From assembly GCA_030430075.1 (NCBI GenBank), contig JAUIGN010000004.1, forward strand, positions 1 to 64,000: a stretch of 64,000 nt of DNA, read 5' to 3'. Position 1 is the stretch's first letter; the number at the start of each line of letters is the position of its first letter. Both the position numbers and the translations under genes were made by a program. This DNA is from a bacterium. Lineage in GTDB: Bacteria > Planctomycetota > Planctomycetia > Pirellulales > Pirellulaceae. The notes beneath the pieces are model-generated. The model did no database searches and had not been told where the DNA came from. It saw only the letters and a list, made by a program, of their open reading frames with translations. This document shows, in pieces, positions 52,419 through 61,045 of the stretch.

Positions 52419-53480
52419 ATGAATCCAGCACCTGTACGCTCGACGACCCTCCTGGCGACGGCGACGATTCTGGTCGCCCTTGCCGCAATCCCCGGCTGCT
52501 CCAGCTTGGCGGCGGAACCGATCGCCTTGGAGGGCCATGACGAGTACGTTTACATGGTCTCGTTTTCCCGTGACGGGAAGCTGATGGCGACAGCCGCTGG
52601 CGACAATCGGGCCATCGTCTGGGACTTTGCCGCACGCCAGCCGTTGCACGTCCTGGATCACGAGGCCGCGGTTTATGCGGCGGCGATTTCTCCCGACGGG
52701 AAGGTGGTCGCCACGGGAACGGGCGAACGAACCCTTTCGTTGTGGAACGTCGACGACGGCCGCCGCATTCGCCAACGTGAGGCCCATCGGGACGCCCTTT
52801 ATTGCGTCGAGTTTTCACACGACGGCCGGCGGCTGGCGTCGGCCGGGGGAAGCACCGATGGGGGCGACCGGACCTGCCGCCTGTGGACGGCGGATGACAT
52901 CGGGGAGGTCGCTGAATTCGAAGGGCACGCGCGACAGATCTACGGGCTGGCGTTTTCGCCCGACGATACGTTGCTGGCCACCGGCAGCAGCGACAAGACG
53001 ATTCGCATCTGGCAACTTGCGAGCCGCCGTTGCAGAGTCCTCGAGGGGCATACGAGCGACGTCTACCGCATCGCCTTCTCTCCCGACCAGCGGCAACTGG
53101 CCAGCGTCGGTCAGGATGGTGCGGTGCTGGTCTGGGATCTCGACACCGGCCAGGCAACCGAAATCCATGCGGGCGGCAAGCGGAATCCCACGTACGCGGT
53201 GGCGTTCGACCGCGGCGGAAAATCGCTGGCGGCCGTGGGGGACGACGGACGCTTGCGCTCATGGCGGGTGAGCGACTGGAAGCTTGAATCGGAGCTGCGC
53301 GTCTCCAAGCTCCCCCTGTATGCCATTGCCTTTCCGCCCGGCCAATCAATGGCTGTTACCGCCGGCGAAGACGGCAAAGTCTATCTCATCGGCAGAACGG
53401 TTCCCGCCGATACCACCGTGCCCCAGCCGTCGAGCCGGCATAACGGCAATGCGTGCTGTTCGCATTGTAAGGGATGGTGA
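52419..53480 (+). CDS. WD40-repeat lipoprotein
   Basis: 353 aa. A lipobox AAIPGCSS near residue 25 suggests a lipid anchor. The rest forms seven WD40 blades, for example GHDEYVYMVSFSRDGKLMATAAGDN, GHARQIYGLAFSPDDTLLATGSSDKTIRIWQL and GHTSDVYRIAFSPDQRQLASVGQDGAVLVWDL (given here as recognised blades). Such propellers act as interaction platforms; the partner is not known. The C-terminus ends CCSHCKGW, with three Cys that might bind metal. No ribosome site precedes the ATG, as for many genes in this window. Confidence 0.88.
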   Translation: MNPAPVRSTTLLATATILVALAAIPGCSSLAAEPIALEGHDEYVYMVSFSRDGKLMATAAGDNRAIVWDFAARQPLHVLDHEAAVYAAAISPDGKVVATGTGERTLSLWNVDDGRRIRQREAHRDALYCVEFSHDGRRLASAGGSTDGGDRTCRLWTADDIGEVAEFEGHARQIYGLAFSPDDTLLATGSSDKTIRIWQLASRRCRVLEGHTSDVYRIAFSPDQRQLASVGQDGAVLVWDLDTGQATEIHAGGKRNPTYAVAFDRGGKSLAAVGDDGRLRSWRVSDWKLESELRVSKLPLYAIAFPPGQSMAVTAGEDGKVYLIGRTVPADTTVPQPSSRHNGNACCSHCKGW

Positions 53481-53599
53481 CGGCAATCGCGGTCGTAGGG
53501 CGGCGTTTCGCTGCAGCCAATCCAGACAATCGTCGATGGCAACAATACGCAATCTGTAACGGCTGGTTGCCCCACAGGTTCATGGAGGCGAACGTTTCT

Positions 53600-53614
53600 T
53601 GGCACGTCGTGCCA
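53600..53614. promoter_or_regulatory. Palindrome upstream of the porin gene
   Basis: TGGCACGTCGTGCCA is a perfect 6+3+6 inverted repeat 20 nt before the ATG at 53635 and just before the GAGGAG ribosome site. It could be an operator or a hairpin in the mRNA leader; no other copy was found in the window. Confidence 0.45.
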
Positions 53615-53634
53615 TCATACGAGGAGAATAGGCG

Positions 53635-55305
53635 ATGGATCGCTTGAGTTTGTCGTGGCCCTGTGTGGCCCTGCTGGTCGGATGCTCGCTGTGGCAAAGC
53701 GGGTTGCTGAACGCCCAGGAGTTGCAGCTTCCCGAGTCGACGCTGGCTTCCGGCCGGCCCGTTACGGAAGTGAGCGCTGTTTCTGAGGCCGAGCTGTTTG
53801 CCGCCTGTGATTGCCCCCGCTCGACCAACTGCCGCGGGCGCTGTGTCGATTGGAGCAGCGTCCCAGGCAGCATTCGACCCTTGCATCGCCCCGGTAACTT
53901 CCCGGTTCCGCCGACCGGACCGGGCTACTATTCGCTGACGGACGCGATGCACGGCATTTGCCGCGACAAGCCGCGCAAGAACGGATATCCCCCCTTCGCT
54001 CTCATGCCGCCGTCGTACTTCGACGCCGACTTCCGGTACGTGGAATCGTTGCCCTTTTCCGATCGTACGCTTTCTGAGCGGCTCAAGCGCTGGCAGCTCT
54101 CCGATTGTGCAACGTTCAGCACGGGCGGGCAGTTCTGGACGCGCTACATGAGCGAGCGTAACAGTCGACTTTCTCCCAACAACAACGACTACAACTTAAG
54201 CCGGGTCCGCGCCTTTGGCGACCTGTTGATCGGAGACCGCATTCGCTTCTACGGCGAATTCATCTGGGCGGATTCCTTCGGTGAAGACCTGGCCCCGCTT
54301 CCGATCGACGTGAACCGGGGTGACGCGCTGAACCTGTTCGTCGAAGTCAAACTGTTCGAGACGCACGACAAGCCGGTCTATGCCCGAGTGGGACGCCAGG
54401 AGTTGTTGCTGGGATCCCAGCGGCTGGTCTCCACGCTGGACTGGGCGAACACACGCCGCACCTTCGACGGTGTGCGCGTCTTCCGCCAGGGTGAGCAATG
54501 GGACCTGGATGTATTCTATACGGCGTTTGTGCCACCCAATCCGAACGGCCTCGACCAACTGGATGACAACCGTGAGTTCGCCGGTGCCTGGGCAACGTAC
54601 CGTCCGCAGAAAGGGCACTTCGTCGACTTCTTCTATCTCTATGCGGAGAATGAAAACGCAGTCGCCCAGCAACGAATCGTTCGTGCGCCGGCCGACATCC
54701 ACACGATCGGCACGCGGTACGCAGGTGACCACTGCGGTTGGCTCTGGGATTTCTGGGGAGCGATGCAGTTCGGCGAACTAAACGGCCAGGATATCGTAGC
54801 CGGAGCGGGTACGGCCAGCGTCGGCCGGAGCTTCAAGCAGGCCCTCTGGTCGCCGGCCGCCTGGATCGCCTACGACTACGCCAGCGGTGACTCGGACCCC
54901 ACCGCCGGCAACGCCCATACCTTCAACCACCTGTACCCGTTTGGCCACTATTACCTGGGTTGGGCCGACCAGGTGGGACGTCAAAACATTCATGACTTGA
55001 ATGCCCACCTGTACCTCTATCCGGCAAACTGGATTACGGTCTGGTTGCAATACCATCATTTCTGGTTGGACGAGAGCCGCGACGCGCTGTACAACGCCGG
55101 CGGTGTCGCCATTCGCCGAGATGCGACCGGTGCTGCCGGAACCAATGTGGGCGACGAGATCGACGTGGTCATGAACTTCCACCTGGCCAACAATTCCGAC
55201 CTGTTGCTCGGCTACTCCTACCTGTTTGGAGGCAGCTTCCTGACGAACACGTCTGGGCCGGACAACATGTCGCTCTTCTACTTGATGTTCCAACAACGGT
55301 GGTAA
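53635..55305 (+). CDS. Alginate-export-type outer membrane porin
   Basis: 556 aa. A signal peptide (LSWPCVALLVGCSLWQSGLLNAQ) and a Cys-containing N-terminal segment (CDCPRSTNCRGRC) lead into a beta-barrel rich in alternating aromatic/polar strands: LLIGDRIRFYGEFIWAD, KPVYARVGRQELLLGSQRLVS, WDLDVFYTAFVPP, LHLYPANWITVWLQYHHFWLD, LLLGYSYLFGGSFL. RVGRQELLLGSQRLV is typical of the AlgE/alginate-export family. It ends in the aromatic QQRW, typical of Bam-assembled barrels. Likely exports or admits charged polysaccharides or other solutes across the outer membrane. GAGGAG lies before the ATG; a palindrome sits upstream. Confidence 0.87.
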   Translation: MDRLSLSWPCVALLVGCSLWQSGLLNAQELQLPESTLASGRPVTEVSAVSEAELFAACDCPRSTNCRGRCVDWSSVPGSIRPLHRPGNFPVPPTGPGYYSLTDAMHGICRDKPRKNGYPPFALMPPSYFDADFRYVESLPFSDRTLSERLKRWQLSDCATFSTGGQFWTRYMSERNSRLSPNNNDYNLSRVRAFGDLLIGDRIRFYGEFIWADSFGEDLAPLPIDVNRGDALNLFVEVKLFETHDKPVYARVGRQELLLGSQRLVSTLDWANTRRTFDGVRVFRQGEQWDLDVFYTAFVPPNPNGLDQLDDNREFAGAWATYRPQKGHFVDFFYLYAENENAVAQQRIVRAPADIHTIGTRYAGDHCGWLWDFWGAMQFGELNGQDIVAGAGTASVGRSFKQALWSPAAWIAYDYASGDSDPTAGNAHTFNHLYPFGHYYLGWADQVGRQNIHDLNAHLYLYPANWITVWLQYHHFWLDESRDALYNAGGVAIRRDATGAAGTNVGDEIDVVMNFHLANNSDLLLGYSYLFGGSFLTNTSGPDNMSLFYLMFQQRW

Positions 55306-55365
55306 AGGGAAAAGGGAAACGAGTGCCGGGGCAACCGGGGCGGGCTAACCTGCTCGTGGCGATCA

Positions 55366-55401
55366 TGCATCAGCCGTCGGGCGTTAGCCCCGGTTCGATC
55401 G
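55366..55401 (-). repeat. Second dispersed repeat family, copy 2
   Basis: TGCATCAGCCGTCGG, GCGTTAGCCCCGGTTCGATC: the reverse complement of the element at 17391-17430 with a few changes. Confidence 0.8.
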
Positions 55402-55844
55402 AAGGCCGCACAGACCGTGCGATTCCGCGTCCTGGCCGATAGCCGCGGCGCTGTGGGCAAGGTTTTAACCAGCGATTGCGCCACAACGACTTACCCTGCA
55501 TGGTTGTTCATTCACGAACAACATTCACGAACAAACAGGTAGCTCGCGATCGGCCCGTGGCCCAACCTCGCAAGCGGCAAGTCGCTGGTGCCCGGCGTGA
55601 ACCGCTCGCACCGCCGGCCCGCAATGAACTCGGTTCCGTTCGGACGCTTACCCTGCCCGGGAATACTCCGGCGATTTTGGCCGAGCCGGAAGCCCGCGCC
55701 GGGCGGCGGTTCCTGAAGTCAAGTTGCTGCCGGACAGCAGGACGCTTGGCATCATGCGCTGCATGACCTGCGGAAGCCCGTAACGCTCCATGGACAATGA
55801 CCGCACTTCGCCGGTAACCACCGCTGCAGGGCGGTGGACCCTGA
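55402..55844. other. Intergenic region with a 13-bp tandem duplication
   Basis: ATTCACGAACAAC is repeated with 13-bp period at 55510-55536. No gene is supported; the plus frame at 55476-55766 is low-quality. Confidence 0.4.
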
Positions 55845-56702
55845 TTACGGGAAATGGTAGGCCGAGTTGCCGGGATCGAAGTCCCGGTCCGTCAGTCCGA
55901 CGTTCAGTTTCAGGTTCAGGTAGGTGTATTCTTCCAGGAGAACGGGATCGCCGCCTGGCGTCTCGGGCCAGCTCCAGGCCGCATACCGAATGGGGAGATT
56001 CAGTTCGTCATCAATGAAGATCCGCGCCCGGTAGAAGTCGAAGTGATCGCGACGGTGCGGATGCATGACCTGAATCATCGTGCATTTGCGCTTGTTGATC
56101 TTCGTGTTGCGGAAGAATCGCACGTCGCACTCACCGTATTTCCGCTGGCCTTCGCCCTTGATGATCAGCTCTTCGACCAGATTCTGAATCCCGATTTTCG
56201 TGATCGGATACCGTTGTCCCATCATGGCAATCGTCCCCTTGGGATCAAGGTGGACGGTCAGCACGCCAAGCAGCCCGGTTTCATGGGCAACCAGCTTGCC
56301 GTCATACTTGTCTTCCACCCAGATCACTTCGCGTCCCCGCAGGGAATCCGGCTTGAGAAAACGCATATAGACGGCGAACGGTGTCACCAGTTTTCCGTCT
56401 TTCTCCTTGCGGTTGCGGATCTTGGCGAAGAGATACTGCTCATCCCCCAGCTTGTCGCCGATCCGTTCCCGTTTGACGATCGTCGCCGTATAGTCAACGA
56501 CATGTTCTTTGATCTCGGCGACGCACGTCCGGGCCAGCTTCATCGCCTCGTCCAAGGCATGGGGGGCGGCCGGTGGCGGTACGCTGCGACTCGCCTCCGC
56601 GTCGGCGGCACGAGCAGTTCGCACCGCGTCCGGCAGCAGGACCAACGTGAACAGGAGGGCACAAGACAGGGCGATTCGCGCCAACCAAGAATTCGCAGTC
56701 AT
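55845..56702 (-). CDS. DUF1571 secreted protein
   Basis: 285 aa. Signal peptide WLARIALSCALLFTLVLLPDAV. The mature part carries the DUF1571 pattern: VVDYTATIVKRERIGDKLG, PFAVYMRFLKPDSLRGREVIWVEDKYDGKLVAHE and SWPETPGGDPVLLEEYTYLNLKLNVGLTDRDFD (recognised as blocks). A beta-rich, LolA/outer-membrane-lipoprotein-sorting-like fold is possible, but function is unknown. GAGGA precedes the ATG at 56702. It is divergent from the FG-GAP gene. Confidence 0.87.
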   Translation of the reverse strand: MTANSWLARIALSCALLFTLVLLPDAVRTARAADAEASRSVPPPAAPHALDEAMKLARTCVAEIKEHVVDYTATIVKRERIGDKLGDEQYLFAKIRNRKEKDGKLVTPFAVYMRFLKPDSLRGREVIWVEDKYDGKLVAHETGLLGVLTVHLDPKGTIAMMGQRYPITKIGIQNLVEELIIKGEGQRKYGECDVRFFRNTKINKRKCTMIQVMHPHRRDHFDFYRARIFIDDELNLPIRYAAWSWPETPGGDPVLLEEYTYLNLKLNVGLTDRDFDPGNSAYHFP

Positions 56703-57043
56703 CGTGAATTCCTCGACTCGAAAAGAAATCGCTTGGGGCTCAAGTGCATCAATGCGGACCGGGTCACCCGTCAACCTAAACGACGGTTTCGGGATTCGCA
56801 ACGGGCACTCGGCGGCGGTTCCGTCCCCCCGAGGTGCGGCGGCGGCGGCGACGTTGTTGCCTCGCTTCAGTCGATCGTGTCTACTGGTTTCGCTGCCGGA
56901 TGGCGAGTAAACCGCAGCCGGACCGGCCGGCAGGGGCGACGACGATCACCGACGAAGGGCCACACCCGGTGGTCCACCGACCTTGCTGCCCGTCTTCCCA
57001 GGCGGTCTGGACAAGTTTCATTCTATGCGCGAGGTATCTCAGG
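56703..57043. other. Divergent promoter region
   Basis: 341 nt between DUF1571 (minus) and the FG-GAP protein gene (plus). No clear -10/-35 pair, repeat or RNA was seen. Confidence 0.35.
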
Positions 57044-58276
57044 ATGAACCTGGTTTTTCGGCGGATTCTCGGCGTCGGTTGTCTTTTGCTTGCCTGGCTG
57101 GCGACGCATGCACCGGTCGGGGCGGACGAGTTTGCCTTTCGAGGTCAGGAGTTGCCGACCCGTTTGACGGTCGGCTATGCCGTCCGGCTGCTCGACATGA
57201 ATGACGATCAGCGGCTCGACATCGTGATTGTCGACAGCAAACGGATCCTCTGGCTGGAGAACCCCAACTGGCAAGAACACGTGATGATCGAGGATCGGTC
57301 GCAGCGCTTCGACAATGTCTGCTTCGCACCGTACGACATTGACGGGGACGGCCGGCGGGACTTCGCGGTGGGCGCCGACTGGCAGTTTGGGAATACCGAG
57401 TCCGGTGGCACCATCGGGTGGATCTCGCCCGGTGACACACCGCAGGCACCTTGGGTTTACCATCCGATTGGCCAGGAGCCGACGGTCCACCGCATGCAGT
57501 TTGCCGACCTCGACGGGGACGGACGGGCCGAACTGGTGGTCGCCCCGCTGAAGGGCCGCAACACGACGGGGCCCGACTTTGCCGAGAACGGCGTGCGGCT
57601 GTTGGCTTTCGAGATTCCAGAACAGCCGGCCCGGCAGCCGTGGAATTCGACCGTGATCACGGACGAACTTCATGTGATGCACAATTTCTGGCCGACCCGC
57701 CTGGCGGATGCCGGCTCGACGCAGTTGCTGACCGCCAGCTTTGAAGGGGTCAGTCTGCTCACCCGTGCGCCCGCTGGCGGCTGGCAACGATCCCGCTTGG
57801 GAACCGGCGATCAAGGCTCGGCGCCGAATCGCGGTGCCAGCGAAATCAAGAACGGCAAGCTGGCCGGCGGCCAGGATTACATTGCCACCATCGAACCGTG
57901 GCACGGCAACCAGGTGGTGGTTTACACGCGGCCGGAATCGGATGCGGCGAAGTCCGGTCTTTGGGCGCGTCACGTCCTGGATGACGAACTGAAATGGGGG
58001 CATGCCGTGTGGTGCGCAAATATCGACGATGATCCCGCCCAGGAACTGTTGATCGGAGTGCGCGATGACCAGAGCCCCAAGCACCGGCGTGGCCTGCGAA
58101 TCTACGATCCGCAGGATGCCGAGGGGACCACTTGGAAGCGGCAGATCGTCGATCCCGGCAGTGTGGCCATTGAAGATCTGGCGGTCGGCGATCTGAACGG
58201 TGACGGCCGCCCGGATGCTGTGGCGGTGGGACGACAGACACATAACGTGAAGATCTATTGGAACGAAACGAAGTAG
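57044..58276 (+). CDS. Secreted FG-GAP/VCBS-repeat protein
   Basis: 410 aa. Signal peptide ILGVGCLLLAWLATHAPVGA. It contains at least four FG-GAP/VCBS calcium-binding motifs: LDMNDDQRLDIVI, YDIDGDGRRDFAVG, ADLDGDGRAELVVAP and GDLNGDGRPDAVAVG, which would form a beta-propeller. Such proteins are secreted and often act with sugar-degrading systems. Function unknown. GAGGT lies 8 nt before the ATG. The next gene is a Tat-type oxidoreductase. Confidence 0.86.
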   Translation: MNLVFRRILGVGCLLLAWLATHAPVGADEFAFRGQELPTRLTVGYAVRLLDMNDDQRLDIVIVDSKRILWLENPNWQEHVMIEDRSQRFDNVCFAPYDIDGDGRRDFAVGADWQFGNTESGGTIGWISPGDTPQAPWVYHPIGQEPTVHRMQFADLDGDGRAELVVAPLKGRNTTGPDFAENGVRLLAFEIPEQPARQPWNSTVITDELHVMHNFWPTRLADAGSTQLLTASFEGVSLLTRAPAGGWQRSRLGTGDQGSAPNRGASEIKNGKLAGGQDYIATIEPWHGNQVVVYTRPESDAAKSGLWARHVLDDELKWGHAVWCANIDDDPAQELLIGVRDDQSPKHRRGLRIYDPQDAEGTTWKRQIVDPGSVAIEDLAVGDLNGDGRPDAVAVGRQTHNVKIYWNETK

Positions 58277-58465
58277 CTGGACGCCGGTCGGAAATACCGA
58301 GCAGATGACGACCGGTCCGAGCTGGAAGTTGGCCGGGGCCGATCAGACGGGACGCGATCGGCGGAAGACGTTTTCGGCGAGTCTGTCCGGGAGCTGACGT
58401 GCTGCCACCCGGTGCTGTTTTGATGTCGCGGAACTTGGCCCAGTATCGTTGCAGAGGAGGACCCC

Positions 58466-59776
58466 ATGAAACCGACCGACCGCCGCAGCTTCTTGCAGAC
58501 CACGGCTTTAGGGGCCACAACGGCGACCGTCGCCACGGCCTTATCGATGCGGCGAGCGCACGGCGCGGCCGAGCGGACGCGGTTGGCCCTGATCGGCTGC
58601 GGCGGACGGGGGACGAGTGTGATTCGCGAGTTCGCCAGGCTCCCCAACGTGGACATCGGTTATGTCTGTGATCCGGATGCAGGGCGGGCGACGCGGGCCG
58701 TCGAAGTCCTGTCGAATCAGGCGCGGCCGCTGAGTGATTTTCGTCGAGCCCTCGATGATAAGTCGATCGACGGGGTCGTGATCGCCACTCCCGACCACTG
58801 GCACGCGCCGGCGGCGATCCTGGCAGCGGCAGCCGGGAAGCATGTCTATGTCGAGAAACCGTGTTCCCACAATCTTCGTGAAGGTCGCCTGTTGGTCGAA
58901 GCAGCTCGGCGGAACAAGCGGGTCGTCCAACACGGCACGCAGAGCCGGTCGAATGATCTTGTCGTGCAGGCCATCACACTGTTGCGGGAAGGTGCGATCG
59001 GCGATGTGCTCATGGCCAAAGCGTGGAATGTGCAACGGCGAGGTGAAATCGGGCATGCCGAACCGTCGGCGCCTCCGTTCGGCTTCGACTATGACGCCTG
59101 GGTCGGGCCGGCACCCATGGTTCCATTCCAATCCAACCGGCACCACTATACGTGGCACTGGTGGTACGACTTCGGGACTGGCGACATGGGCAACGATGGT
59201 GTTCACGAGTTGGACATCGCCCGCTGGGGCCTGGGCGTGGAGACGCACCCCAGCCGCATCACGGCCATCGGCGGTAAGTTGGCCTTTCACGATGATCAAC
59301 AGTTTCCCGATACGCAGTATGTCGGGTTCGAGTATCCCGCCGCCGGGTCGAACGCGGGAGGCAAACAGTTGGTCTTCGAAATGCGGCTGTGGTCGCGATA
59401 CGGTTTGGAAGGCGTCGACAACGGCAACGCATTCTACGGCACGAACGGATGGCTGCTGGTGAGCAAGCGGGGAATCCTCCGGCGTTTTGACGCCCTCAAC
59501 CGGCCGCAGCCGGTCCCGGAGAGCCGGCCCCAGTTGACCAGCCACTTTCAGAACTTTATCGATGCCATGCGAGGTGAAGCCGAGCCGCGGGCGGGCATTG
59601 AAACCGGCCACCTTTCTGCTTCACTCTGCCACTTGGGGAACGTGGCCACGCGCATCGGGCGTTCGCTGCAGTTCGATCCCGCTACGGAAACGATTGAGCA
59701 GGACGCGGAAGCCAACGCCCTGCTCGGTCGCACCTACCGCGCAGGGGGCCATTGGGCGATTCCGGCCACAGGATGA
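58466..59776 (+). CDS. Tat-exported Gfo/Idh/MocA-family oxidoreductase
   Basis: 436 aa. Tat signal TDRRSFLQTTALGATTATVA. Rossmann fold: RLALIGCGGRGTSVI, family lysine motif EKPCSHN, and GDMGNDGVHELDIARWGLG with the catalytic His. The family is NAD(P)-dependent; Tat export allows folding with bound cofactor before export, which is a known feature of planctomycete members. GAGGAGG lies before the ATG. It is preceded by a secreted FG-GAP protein, suggesting sugar metabolism in the periplasm (inference). Confidence 0.9.
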   Translation: MKPTDRRSFLQTTALGATTATVATALSMRRAHGAAERTRLALIGCGGRGTSVIREFARLPNVDIGYVCDPDAGRATRAVEVLSNQARPLSDFRRALDDKSIDGVVIATPDHWHAPAAILAAAAGKHVYVEKPCSHNLREGRLLVEAARRNKRVVQHGTQSRSNDLVVQAITLLREGAIGDVLMAKAWNVQRRGEIGHAEPSAPPFGFDYDAWVGPAPMVPFQSNRHHYTWHWWYDFGTGDMGNDGVHELDIARWGLGVETHPSRITAIGGKLAFHDDQQFPDTQYVGFEYPAAGSNAGGKQLVFEMRLWSRYGLEGVDNGNAFYGTNGWLLVSKRGILRRFDALNRPQPVPESRPQLTSHFQNFIDAMRGEAEPRAGIETGHLSASLCHLGNVATRIGRSLQFDPATETIEQDAEANALLGRTYRAGGHWAIPATG

Positions 59777-59918
59777 GCGCTCCCGGCGGGCTGGGTGGCA
59801 GGACGTCTGCCGGCGGATGGCGGGAAGAAACGACGAGGCCACTGCCCGCTTACTACGGGACAGTGGCCAATCGACGTGGTGCCGACATCGGCAGCGTGCC
59901 GGCTGAGTCCAGGCAGAG

Positions 59919-60587
59919 TTAGCGGCAGCGGCGTCGAGCTCGCAACCGGCAGAAAAGCCGCTTCTTCTTATGGCACTTGCCGGCACCGACGGCCCACGTT
60001 CCGCCCTTTTGAACCGCACCACCCTTTTGCACGGCGGCACCCTTCTGGACCGGACCGCTGGGCGCGGCGACCGCATCGTCTCCCGGTGCGGAGATGTCAC
60101 TGGGAGAGGCGACGGCGCCCTCGTTTTCTTCCGCCGCACCACGTTCAGCGGCCGCGGCTTTTTCAGCAGCCGCCTTTTCAGCAGCGGCTTTCTCAGCGGC
60201 CGCTTTCTCAGCGGCGGCTTTCTTCTCCGCCGCAGCTTTTTCGGCGGCAGCTTTCTTCTCTGCGGCCGCTTTCTCTGCGGCCGCCTTTTCCGCCGCAGCT
60301 TTTTCCGCCGCAGCTTTATCGGCAGCCGCTTTCTCAGCAGCCGCTTTCTCTGCAGCCGCTTTCTCTGCAGCCGCTTTTTCGGCCGCGGCTTTCTCTGCAG
60401 CCGCCTTCTCTGCTGCTGCCTTTTCCGTGTCCGCCTTCTCGTCGGCCGCCTTGGCCGGGGCGGCTTCGGCTGCTTGCTCGGCCTTCTTCTCGTCTGACTG
60501 TCCGTACGAAACAACGACAGGGCCTACCGCCAGAACGGCCAGCGAAGTGGTTAATAACAAAATGGTCAGATGTCGGTTGGTGATCAC
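59919..60587 (-). CDS. Secreted Ala-Glu-Lys repeat protein
   Basis: 222 aa from GTG at 60587, 7 nt after AAGGAG. Signal peptide [15 protein letters not shown]. Residues 55-147 are almost entirely AAAEK pentads, with phase shifts where KK occurs, a composition that favours a single long charged alpha-helix. After a Pro/Gly region with three QKGGA-type units, the tail is strongly basic with three Cys ([19 protein letters not shown]). A role as a periplasmic spacer or nucleic-acid/polyanion binder is possible but unproven. Repeat DNA makes the opposite strand and other frames open too. Confidence 0.75.
   Translation of the reverse strand: MITNRHLTILLLTTSLAVLAVGPVVVSYGQSDEKKAEQAAEAAPAKAADEKADTEKAAAEKAAAEKAAAEKAAAEKAAAEKAAAEKAAADKAAAEKAAAEKAAAEKAAAEKKAAAEKAAAEKKAAAEKAAAEKAAAEKAAAEKAAAAERGAAEENEGAVASPSDISAPGDDAVAAPSGPVQKGAAVQKGGAVQKGGTWAVGAGKCHKKKRLFCRLRARRRCR
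60147..60425 (-). repeat. 15-bp coding minisatellite
   Basis: About eighteen degenerate 15-bp units encoding AAAEK within the gene at 59919-60587. Variation in codon third positions (GCA/GCG/GCC/GCT) shows the array is old, or has been corrected little. Phase changes occur at the extra Lys codons. Confidence 0.85.
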
Positions 60588-61045
60588 GGGGCATCTCCTT
60601 AGTAGAGCAAGAGTCGGTTGCGGCATCGGGGCCGCGGGGCGATTTTCGGGCCGATGACATGGCCCAACGCAACGCGTAATCTACCTAGACTCTCAGGGTT
60701 GTGCAATTGCCCAGAATGTCGCAGGCCGGTGGTCTTGACGTGACCTGTTCCGCGCCGCGACGCCGGTCTTCGTGCGGCCTGTTGGCCAAATCTTCAGCCG
60801 TACACGTTTGATTCTCGGACGAATTGCAGTCGCCACGGCAAGGCCCAAGATCCGCGGCCCGCACGCTCGATTGACCACCGTCCCACGCCTTCTTCGTCCT
60901 GGATCGCGGCGGCAGTTGGCTGCAGTGCGCCCAAACTCGTGGTATCATCCTTCTCCCTAAGACGAGGGTCCAGCTTGCTCTTAGATTGTCTACGGCGCCC
61001 AAGCATCCTGACGTGGAAGTAATGTCCATCAATCTGGAAGGCAAT
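60588..61045. other. Intergenic divergent region
   Basis: 458 nt between the repeat-protein gene (minus) and the giant surface protein gene (plus). No gene, RNA or repeat was identified. Confidence 0.35.

Noticed and set aside
60094-60657. Ala/Phe/Ser repeat protein on the plus strand
   Set aside because: The 15-bp repeat is open in several frames. The minus-strand frame has an AAGGAG site, signal peptide and structured tail, so it is the real gene.
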